This document shows, in pieces, positions 1-7,350 of a stretch of 64,000 nt of DNA; the stretch's first letter is position 1, and each line of letters opens with the position of its first letter. Position numbers and translations under genes: made by a program. The notes beneath the pieces are model-generated. The model saw only the letters and a list, made by a program, of their open reading frames with translations, did not search any database and was not told where the DNA came from. The stretch is from Herminiimonas sp. (GTDB lineage: Bacteria > Pseudomonadota > Gammaproteobacteria > Burkholderiales > Burkholderiaceae_D): the NCBI GenBank assembly GCA_028292665.1, contig JAQGLW010000063.1, forward strand, positions 25,431 to 89,430, written 5' to 3'.

Positions 1-1
1 C

Positions 2-430
2 CAGCTGCCTGAAGCGCGCCGCAAAGGCCAGGATTTCGGATTCGCGACTGCGGGAAGAATCATCATGGTATCGGGTATCGAAACCTTGCTGCGGGAAGCG
101 CTCACCAATTTGCTGGAGAATGCAATCCGCTATGTTCCGGGCGGCGGGCATATCACGCTGTCGATCGATGCCGATGCAAGCGTCGCGCAAGTGACGATCA
201 GCGATAACGGGCCAGGCATGCCGGACGACGAAAAAGGCCGCATCGGCGAACGGTTCCGGCGCGGCAAGGCTGCAACGGGGGCCGGCGCAGGACTTGGCTT
301 GGCGATTGCCAAAACGATTATCGAACAGCATCAGGGCAAACTGGAAGTCACCGACGGACCGGATGGCGTCGGCTTGAAAGTGTGTTTGTTTCTGCCTTTG
401 CATATCGAACAAAACCGAACGCCGTATTAG
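2..430 (+). CDS. Sensor histidine kinase, C-terminal part (TctE-like)
   Basis: This is the 3' end of a two-component sensor kinase whose beginning lies outside the window; the reading frame is open to the left edge. The visible part is the HATPase catalytic domain: the N box (LLREALTNLLENAIRY), the G1 box (ISDNGPGMP), an F-box-like stretch (ERFRRG) and the G2 box (GAGLGLAIAKTI) follow in the usual order. The gene ends 22 bases before a TctC-type receptor gene, the arrangement typical of tctDE/tctC loci, so it probably senses a tricarboxylate or similar organic acid. The ligand is inferred from this neighbour, not from the kinase itself. Confidence 0.88.
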   Translation, partial: QLPEARRKGQDFGFATAGRIIMVSGIETLLREALTNLLENAIRYVPGGGHITLSIDADASVAQVTISDNGPGMPDDEKGRIGERFRRGKAATGAGAGLGLAIAKTIIEQHQGKLEVTDGPDGVGLKVCLFLPLHIEQNRTPY

Positions 431-452
431 ACGAGAGACGATAAAAATACCG

Positions 453-1439
453 ATGACCGCGATCAATTCACGAGTGCGTCTTGCAGCGCTGATGCTGGCG
501 TTTCATGTCGGCGCCGCCGCTGCCGCAGGCAGTCCGGAATGCATAGCGCCTGCCAGGCCGAAAGGAGGCTTCGATCTGACCTGCGAGCTGATAAGGGCAG
601 GGCTGCGGCACACGCAGCCGTCGATCGGGCCGCTTCGCAGCAGCTATATGCCCGGCGGGGTCGGCGCAATCACCTATAACGCAATCATCAGTCAGCGCAA
701 TGCGGAACCCAACACTTTTGTCGCATTTTCCGGAGGATCGCTGTTCAGCATCGCACAAGGAAAATTCGGCAGATACACCGAAAAAGATGTGCGATGGCTG
801 GCGGCTCTCGGCACCGATTACGGCGTCCTGATCGTCAATCAGGATTCGCCGTTCAAATCGCTCAAGGATCTGGCGCTGGCGTTGAAAAAGCAGCCGAATA
901 AAATCGTATTCGGCGGCAGCGGCACGATCGGCAGCCAGGACTGGATGAAAGCGGCGCTTGTCGCCGATGCGAGCGGCGCAGGCCACAAGGCGATGCGCTT
1001 TGTCGGATTCGAAGGCGGCGGCGAAGCGAATACCGCATTACAGCACGGACATGTCGATGTGGTCTCCGGCGATGCGTCGGAAGCCATCGGATTGATGCGC
1101 GCCGGTGCGCCGCTGCGGGTATTGACCGTTTTTTCCGGCAAGCGATTGCCCGGCATTTTAAAAGACGTCGCAACCGCCGGGGAAGACGGCTACGACATCG
1201 AATGGCAAAATATCCGCGGCGTATACATGGGGCCGCAGGTAGCGGAAGCCGACTACCAGCGCTGGGTCGCCGTCTTCAACAAGATGCTTGTGCAGCCCGA
1301 GTTCATCCGTCTTCGCGAAGAGCAGGGTTTGCTGCCGTTTGCCAGAACGGGCGCGGCCCTGGAAGCGTATGTTCATGACATGGTCGATGAATATAAACGG
1401 ATGGCCATCCAGTCAAGACTATTGATTAAATCTCCGTAG
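453..1439 (+). CDS. tctC: Tripartite tricarboxylate transporter receptor, TctC/Bug family
   Basis: Periplasmic solute-binding protein of 328 residues that would capture a carboxylate for a TctAB-type permease or act as a sensor co-receptor. It has a signal peptide (charged start, hydrophobic residues about 9-25, AAAAAG cleavage region) and the family start of the mature protein, SPECIAPARPKGGFDLTC. The central GGSGTIGSQD and the GGGEANTALQHGHVD region also match Bug receptors. It directly follows the kinase gene. No TctA or TctB permease gene follows, so it may serve the kinase rather than a dedicated transporter, as many orphan Bug proteins are thought to. The ribosome binding site is weak. 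Confidence 0.88.
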   Translation: MTAINSRVRLAALMLAFHVGAAAAAGSPECIAPARPKGGFDLTCELIRAGLRHTQPSIGPLRSSYMPGGVGAITYNAIISQRNAEPNTFVAFSGGSLFSIAQGKFGRYTEKDVRWLAALGTDYGVLIVNQDSPFKSLKDLALALKKQPNKIVFGGSGTIGSQDWMKAALVADASGAGHKAMRFVGFEGGGEANTALQHGHVDVVSGDASEAIGLMRAGAPLRVLTVFSGKRLPGILKDVATAGEDGYDIEWQNIRGVYMGPQVAEADYQRWVAVFNKMLVQPEFIRLREEQGLLPFARTGAALEAYVHDMVDEYKRMAIQSRLLIKSP

Positions 1440-1622
1440 GCAAGCCGATCGCCTTCCTTCGGCGATGTGCAGGTCGACGCCTTGCCGGCGGTGCGCCGAT
1501 AGCCGCGCCCTGCGCCGCACGCGCCCGCTTTGGCTGCGAATTGGATTCCGATCTGCCTTCAAGCGACCAGTTGCCGAATTTCAGGCACAATGTCCCATTT
1601 TGATATCGCGAAAGGATGAAAA

Positions 1623-2090
1623 ATGTCAGTCACCCCGTCCGCCCTCGAAACAAAAAACTCCGGCATGCATTGGTTCGTCGCATTCATCGCGGGGTTCCTT
1701 GCGGTCCTTATTTTTCATCAGCTTGCCTTGTGGGCGCTCACCGCTGCCGGCATAACGCAGGGCGCGCCTTATTCGATCCGGCCGGTCGGCCCGTTCGCCG
1801 TGCCGCGGGTTCTGTCAGCTGCATTCTGGGGCGGCGTCTGGGGGATTGTTTTTTATTTCTTCAGCAGGCGCTGGAGATTCGACTCCGCCTATTGGCTGAA
1901 AGCGCTGGCCTTCGGCATGATTTTTCCGACGCTGGTCGCATGGTTCGTGGTTGCGCCGCTCAAAGGGCTGCCGGTCGTCGCCGGGGGAAAACTCAACGGT
2001 ATCGTGACCGGGTTGTGCGTCAATGCGGCCTGGGGACTCGGTACCGGAATACTGTTGCGGCTTTTCAGCCGGTGGCGTGGAAATTCCTGA
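1623..2090 (+). CDS. Small membrane protein, unknown function
   Basis: A 155-residue protein with about four hydrophobic segments (roughly residues 16-38, 63-80, 94-113 and 125-143) and a basic C-terminus. I do not recognise the family with certainty; its glycine-rich fourth helix and overall layout resemble small DUF membrane proteins of Burkholderiales. A good ribosome binding site (AAAGGA, 6-7 bases upstream) supports the start. It converges on the lactate permease gene, with 28 bases between the two stops. Confidence 0.7.
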   Translation: MSVTPSALETKNSGMHWFVAFIAGFLAVLIFHQLALWALTAAGITQGAPYSIRPVGPFAVPRVLSAAFWGGVWGIVFYFFSRRWRFDSAYWLKALAFGMIFPTLVAWFVVAPLKGLPVVAGGKLNGIVTGLCVNAAWGLGTGILLRLFSRWRGNS

Positions 2091-2118
2091 TTGAAAATTC
2101 AGGCGCCGTTTGCAGGCA

Positions 2119-3765
2119 TCATTTCACCATCGACGTGAAAGGATAGACATATGCCTGCAATGTCACAAGTATGCCGACCAGGCATGCCAATGCAATCGAG
2201 TGGAAGAACACATAACGCAATATCTCGCCTTCATGTCCATACCATTTGGTTGCAGTCGATGCGACCACGATCGATTGCGCATCGATCATTTTGCCCATTA
2301 CACCGCCGGACGAGTTGGCCGCCGCCATCAGCAGCGGGCTCAAGCCAAGTTGTTCGGCCGAGGTTTTCTGCAATCCGCCGAACAGCACGTTGGATGCCGT
2401 ATCCGAACCGGTCAGCGCAACCCCCAGCCAGCCGAGCAGCGTGCCGAAGAAAGGGTAGAACACGCCGGTATGCGCAAACGCCAGGCCCAGAGTGGAATCG
2501 AGGCCGGAGTAGCGCGTGGTGTAGCCGATCGCCAGCATGGCGGCGATGGTGAGCAGAGAATAGCGCAGCAACTTCAGCGTGTCCCAATAGACGGCGAATA
2601 TCTCGCGTATCTTGTAGCCCATCGCCAGAGCTGAAATCAGCGCGGCGATCAGGATGCCGCTGCCGGTCGCGGACAGCCAGTTCAGCGTGTAGACGGCGGC
2701 TTCCGGCACCGGCTTGCTTACCACCGGCGGCATTCTTTGCGTCAACCTGTGCAGGCCGGGCCAGTCGTATTTGAATACGGAAATACCATCGAGCAGCTTT
2801 TTCCATTCGGGGACGCCCCAGATGAATACCAGCAGCGACAGGATCAGCCACGGCATCCATGCGCGTATCACTTCCTTGCGTGAATAATTGTGCACCACCG
2901 AAGCGACGTCGTCGCCGCCGTCCTTGAATTTGCCGGCGGCGGAAGTCCAGATTTCCGCCGGTTGCCATACCTTCAGGAACAAGGACAGGAAAACCATCGA
3001 TGAGATCGCTGCGCCGACGTCGACCAGCCACGGACCGTGAAAGTTCGAAATCAGGTACTGCGGAATCGCGAAGGCCGCACCGGCCACCAGCACCGCCGGC
3101 CAGATGGCTGCCATGCCGCGGAAACCGCAGAATGCCCAGATCAGCCAGAACGGCACGAGAATGGAAAATACCGGTAGCTGATGACCGACCATGCCCGACA
3201 ATTGCAGCACGTCCAGTCCGGTCACGCCCGCCAGCGCAATGATCGGCGTGCCCAATGCGCCGAAAGCAACCGGTGCGGTATTGGCGATCAGCGACAGGCC
3301 GGACGCGGCCAGCGGCGCGAATCCCAGTCCGATCAGCATCGCGCCGGTCACCGCGACCGGCGTACCGAAACCGCCCGCACCCTCGAAGAATGCGCCAAAC
3401 GAAAATGCGACCAGGAGCAATTGCAAGCGCCGGTCGGTCGTAATGCCGGTGATGCTTTCCCGTAAAACCCTGAAGTAGCCTTTTCGTTCGGTGAGCTGGT
3501 ACAGGAAGATTACGTTCAGGATGATCCAGCCGATCGGCAACAGACCGTTGGCAACGCCGAACAGCGCGGAAGAGATCGCCGTGGCGGCAGGCATCGAAAA
3601 GCCGACGATGGCGACAACCAGAGCGGACAACAGGCCGAGCAGGGCGGCGATGTGCGCCTTGATATGGAAGAATGCCAGCGCTGCCAGCAACACAACGACA
3701 GGAATTGCCGCTGCCAATGTGGACAGGACGGCATTATTGAACGGATTGTAGATTTGCGACCACAT
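2119..3765 (-). CDS. lldP: L-lactate permease
   Basis: A 548-residue lactate/glycolate:proton symporter of the LctP family in the inner membrane. It starts with the family signature MWSQIYNPFNNAV and contains many transmembrane segments plus the conserved stretches FGAFFEGAGGFGTPVA, NTAPVAFGALGTPI, LTGSDTASNVLFGG and ANSSGGVMGKMI. The start at 3765 is chosen over an in-frame start 28 codons upstream because it matches the family start and has a GGAG ribosome binding site 7 bases upstream. No lactate dehydrogenase genes are adjacent. The 193 bases upstream hold its promoter region but I see no clear operator. Confidence 0.95.
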   Translation of the reverse strand: MWSQIYNPFNNAVLSTLAAAIPVVVLLAALAFFHIKAHIAALLGLLSALVVAIVGFSMPAATAISSALFGVANGLLPIGWIILNVIFLYQLTERKGYFRVLRESITGITTDRRLQLLLVAFSFGAFFEGAGGFGTPVAVTGAMLIGLGFAPLAASGLSLIANTAPVAFGALGTPIIALAGVTGLDVLQLSGMVGHQLPVFSILVPFWLIWAFCGFRGMAAIWPAVLVAGAAFAIPQYLISNFHGPWLVDVGAAISSMVFLSLFLKVWQPAEIWTSAAGKFKDGGDDVASVVHNYSRKEVIRAWMPWLILSLLVFIWGVPEWKKLLDGISVFKYDWPGLHRLTQRMPPVVSKPVPEAAVYTLNWLSATGSGILIAALISALAMGYKIREIFAVYWDTLKLLRYSLLTIAAMLAIGYTTRYSGLDSTLGLAFAHTGVFYPFFGTLLGWLGVALTGSDTASNVLFGGLQKTSAEQLGLSPLLMAAANSSGGVMGKMIDAQSIVVASTATKWYGHEGEILRYVFFHSIALACLVGILVTLQAYVYPFTSMVK

Positions 3766-3958
3766 GATTTTGCTCCTGCGATCATTGCTGCTGTTATGCG
3801 CATAATATTGGAGCCGGCTCGATCCTGTTTCTTGTTTTTCGTCAATCAAACTTCAAATATGTCCGGCTGTACGGTGTCCGGCCGCAGTCGATGTATTTTC
3901 AGCGTTCAGGAAAATGCCATGCGCGGCAACAATCACGGTCCGTCCGCCCTGTTGCATT

Positions 3959-5704
3959 TCATTCTTTCAGGGGCCTTGGCGATTTTCTTCGAAGCGCATC
4001 AAAAGGATTCTGCGCCGTGTCGTGATGACGGTTCTGATTCGCCAGCCATGCCGTCATCTGTTCCGCCGGCAGCGGCTTGCTGAAGAAAAATCCTTGCAGC
4101 GCTTCGCAGTTCTCGCGCTGGAAAAACTCGACTTGCTCGGCCGACTCCACACCTTCCGCCGTAACCTCGAGATGGATCGCATGAGCCAGGCCGATCACTG
4201 CCTTTGCAATCGCACAGCTCAACGGATCATGAGGAATCTTTTTCAGGAAGGTCTGATCGAGCTTCAGCATGTCGACCGGCAGATAGCACAGATAACTCAG
4301 GCTCGAATAGCCGGTGCCGAAATCGTCGAGCGTGATCGAAATGCCGCGCGAGTGCAGGCTGTTCAGTATTGCGATGCCTTGCTCGCTGTTGTCGAACAGC
4401 TGATGCTCGGTGATTTCGATTATCAGATCGCCCGCATGCAAACCTGAGCGATCGAGAATGGCGTCGATGTTTTCAAGGATGCCCGGATCCATCAGTTCGC
4501 GCGAACCGAGATTGACGCATATTTTCAGATCCGGCATTCCGGCATCGTGCCACTTCCGGCTCTGGGCGCATGCTTCGCATAAAACCCAGAAGCCGATTCT
4601 GGGCATCAGTCCGGCCTCCGTCGCGAGCGCTATCACATCTTCGATCGGATAACCGGAAAGGGCCGGATTGGTACAACGCAAAAGCGCTTCCATCGCAATG
4701 GCCAGCCTGCTTCCGGTATCCACCTTCGGCTGATATTCCAGACGGAAAGAATTTTCCTCCACGGAGCGCCTCAGCTCGGCCAGATCACGGTTCCGCTTGT
4801 GCGCTTCGGCGTCCAGATGCATGGTGAAGTAACTAAAGCCGTTGCGCCCTTCGTTTTTGGCCCGGTAAAGAGCGAGATCGGCCTTTTTCATCAGTTCATC
4901 GGGTTCTCTCGCATCCTGCGGGTACACCGCTATGCCGATGCTGGCGCTGCCAAACACATCATGCTCATCTATGCGGAATGGCCCGGACAGCGTTTCGAGC
5001 AATTTTTCCGCCAGCGAACCGCCCGCATCGGGCGAATGGGCATTGGGCTGAAGCACGGCAAATTCATCGCCGCCGATCCGCGCGACGAGATCGGTATCCC
5101 GCGTCACACTGCGTATCCGTTGCGCGACCTGCTTCAGCAACATATCGCCGGCATGATGTCCCAGGCTGTCGTTGACTTGTTTGAAGTAATCGAGATCGAC
5201 CAATTGCAGAATGAGCAGTTCATTGCTGCGCAGCGTTGCTGCGGCCATTTCCGTCAGCCGCGTATCGAAGCAGGCGCGATTCGCCAATCCGGTCAGCACA
5301 TCGGCATTGGCAAGCCGAAAAATCTCCATCTCGGCGTGCTTTCTGTCAGTGATGTCGCGCATGATCTTGAGGAAGCCGATTCGTGCTCCCGTCACATCGA
5401 GAATCGGCGTCATCACGCCATCCGCCCAAAAGCGGGAGCCGTCCTTGCGCATGTGCCATCTGCAATCGGCAACGTGGCCGGTACGCTGCGCAGTTTCGAG
5501 CTCTTGTTCCGGCACTTTCTGTACGCAATCCTCCGGAGTGAAAATAATGCTGCTGCTTTTGCCAATGACTTCGGCTTGATGCAAACCAGTAATCAGTGCT
5601 GCACCGGCATTCCAGGCCGTAACATTTCCGGCGTTGTCGAGCGTGATGATGGCATAGTCGGTTGCACTGTCGAAAATCGCTTTCAATAAAGCCGATTCAT
5701 TCAT
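3959..5704 (-). CDS. PAS-GGDEF-EAL cyclic-di-GMP signalling protein
   Basis: A 581-residue protein predicted to make and/or break down the second messenger cyclic di-GMP. It lacks a transmembrane segment, so it is probably cytosolic. Domains in order are PAS (about residues 1-120, ending in IMRDITDRK), GGDEF (about 125-300, active-site GGDEF at 211-215, with an RDTD inhibitory site at 202-205) and EAL (about 305-560, EAL at 339-341, DDFGTGYSS from 460 and AEGVE near the end). All residues usually needed for both activities appear present. The PAS domain suggests control by redox state, oxygen or a small ligand. It stands alone upstream of the lactate permease. Confidence 0.93.
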   Translation of the reverse strand: MNESALLKAIFDSATDYAIITLDNAGNVTAWNAGAALITGLHQAEVIGKSSSIIFTPEDCVQKVPEQELETAQRTGHVADCRWHMRKDGSRFWADGVMTPILDVTGARIGFLKIMRDITDRKHAEMEIFRLANADVLTGLANRACFDTRLTEMAAATLRSNELLILQLVDLDYFKQVNDSLGHHAGDMLLKQVAQRIRSVTRDTDLVARIGGDEFAVLQPNAHSPDAGGSLAEKLLETLSGPFRIDEHDVFGSASIGIAVYPQDAREPDELMKKADLALYRAKNEGRNGFSYFTMHLDAEAHKRNRDLAELRRSVEENSFRLEYQPKVDTGSRLAIAMEALLRCTNPALSGYPIEDVIALATEAGLMPRIGFWVLCEACAQSRKWHDAGMPDLKICVNLGSRELMDPGILENIDAILDRSGLHAGDLIIEITEHQLFDNSEQGIAILNSLHSRGISITLDDFGTGYSSLSYLCYLPVDMLKLDQTFLKKIPHDPLSCAIAKAVIGLAHAIHLEVTAEGVESAEQVEFFQRENCEALQGFFFSKPLPAEQMTAWLANQNRHHDTAQNPFDALRRKSPRPLKE

Positions 5705-5789
5705 TTGTCTGGTCGCCGTCGGTATATGACGTCCGACAGTAAAGTAAAAAGGAAGTTTTGCAACATCTGCTTATTATTTCCCGGGCAAG

Positions 5790-6100
5790 CCGGGTTTTGA
5801 CTGGCCGAGGCAGATCGGCACACTGCAACCGACGACATTGGTCAATCCGGACGGACTGGAAAGCAAAGGCTGTCACTGCATGTCTGGATGACTGCTCCCG
5901 GCGCCGATAACGCCAATGCACCGGACATCAATGGCGCAGTTTGTTAACGCGGCCATGGTGAACATCCGGAATGCGGGAGCGGCCGGCTGGATGTCCGGCA
6001 TGACCCGGACGCAGCGCGCATATGAGATCAACACCAAGCAATTACGGCGAGACCGGATGCCGCAGCGCCGGCAGTTCAGGCACTCTTATTGCTCATGATA
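5790..6100 (+). pseudogene. Decayed 3' fragment of flgG (flagellar rod protein)
   Basis: This gap between two genes is a gene relic. Read in shifting plus-strand frames it gives IGTLQPTTLVNPDGLESKG (from about 5814), then GADNANAPDINGA (about 5901), then TRTQRAYEINTK (about 6007). These align in order with the C-terminal third of the distal rod protein FlgG (VNPAGLE.KG, NANAPG.NGAG, QTQRAYEINSK). The bases after QRAYEIN still follow the expected FlgG codons once a one-base deletion near 6042 is allowed. Stops and frameshifts rule out function. No start region and no other flagellar genes are nearby, so this is an isolated remnant. The rest of 5705-6239 shows nothing else. Confidence 0.7.
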
Positions 6101-6239
6101 TTGGACGTTACGGCATAACGCGTATCCGCTGTTCAAGCGCGGAGTACACGTACTTGCCGGTTCAACGGAACGGGCCGAAATCGCTTGAGTCATTGCGAAG
6201 TCGGGCCTATTTGCATGTTTTGAATGAAAGGATAGTGTG

Positions 6240-6686
6240 ATGCAACGAATTTCTGAAATCATGACCCGTGATGTAATGAGTATTTCGCCGCAGGAAAATA
6301 TCCGCCGCGCGGCGCAGATGATGGACGAATTGAATGTCGGCGCAATTCCGGTATGCGACGGAGCGAATCTGGTGGGCATGATTACCGACCGCGATATCAC
6401 GGTGCGAGTCACGTCTGCCGGCGAATCTCCGGAAAAGACGCAGGTGAAGGACGTGATGAGCAGCGAAGTAAGAACATGTTTCGATGATCAGCTCGTGGAT
6501 GAAGTAATGGAACAAATGAGGGATGTGCAGATTCGGCGCGTACCTGTGATCGATCATGAGACGCAAAATCTTGTCGGGATCGTTTCCCTGGGCGACATGG
6601 CGACGAAACATTCGGCCGAGGTGGACAGGACACTGGAAAAAATATCCACTCCTTCGGAGCCGGACCGTCCGCAGTTCAATTCCTGA
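6240..6686 (+). CDS. Tandem CBS-domain protein
   Basis: A 148-residue soluble protein made of two CBS domains (about residues 6-60 and 70-130), a module that binds adenine nucleotides and acts as an energy or redox sensor. Typical CBS features are visible: ISEIMTRDVMSISP, GAIPVCDGANLVGMITDRDI, VKDVMSSEV and IRRVPVIDHETQNLVGIVSLGD. The start is taken at ATG 6240, which has an AAAGGA ribosome binding site 8 bases upstream; a GTG immediately before it is in frame. It lies alone between two gene relics, so its partner is unknown. Confidence 0.87.
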   Translation: MQRISEIMTRDVMSISPQENIRRAAQMMDELNVGAIPVCDGANLVGMITDRDITVRVTSAGESPEKTQVKDVMSSEVRTCFDDQLVDEVMEQMRDVQIRRVPVIDHETQNLVGIVSLGDMATKHSAEVDRTLEKISTPSEPDRPQFNS

Positions 6687-6794
6687 ATCGGACGAAGAAC
6701 AACGGACCGACGAAGTGGCGAGCCGTTACCGGCAATAAAGCCATTCCATTATCGGCAGCAGCCGATGGTATCGGACTCCGGTAAAGTTACATGG

Positions 6795-7110
6795 AATGGC
6801 AAACGCCGGACCGACAATGCGTTGCTTCTCGTTGTGATTTTCTTGCATTCGCAACTGGAAGCGCCGGCCCGGATGACGCCGATGCTCAAGCTGTTTTTCA
6901 ACGCATCGTATGTATATATGGCTGATTGTCTTCGCTGGCGCTTTTGCGGACATGACTCCGAAAAATAATGTCATGTTCATTCCGAATCTGCTCAAGATCA
7001 CCGGCTGTTTGATGATGCTTGCCAGTTTGCATCCGGTCATTGTCTATGCGATGACCGGGTTCGGCGCAGCAGCTTGTTCCTCCTCGAAGGTTTATTCGCA
7101 CAACAGTTCC
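6795..7110 (+). pseudogene. Decayed N-terminal fragment of an LplT-like lysophospholipid transporter
   Basis: A relic of an MFS-type lysophospholipid transporter. One plus frame (about 6803-6915) reads TDNALLLVVIF, then EAPARMTPMLKLFF and ASYVYMA. After a frameshift near 6910 a second frame continues with FAGAFADMTPKNNVMFIPNL, LLKITGCLMMLASLHP and YAMTGFGAAA. This matches the first 110 or so residues of LplT in order (ADNALL, APxWMTPLLKLFF, SYVLLA, GAFAD..PKGRVMF, GCLMML, VGFGAAA). The rest of the protein is missing. A further open stretch to 7214 has hydrophobic residues but no recognisable match. Nothing else is seen in 6687-7350. Confidence 0.68.
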
Positions 7111-7350
7111 GGCGCAATGAAACTGATACGCATTGGGCGGGCGGCATGTTGCTTGCAGTCCTCGCTGCACTGTGGCAGACATCGACAACGGACGTCATGA
7201 ATCCGCTTTCGTTATGAACGTCTGTAAATGCATCTGTAAATTGTCAAGAATTGAAAAATCAATCCTGCGCTTGAAAAACTTTGTTTAAAGACAAGTTCAT
7301 CAATATCGTACTGCCTAAGATAAAAGCTGACTATTTGCGATATAAAACCG

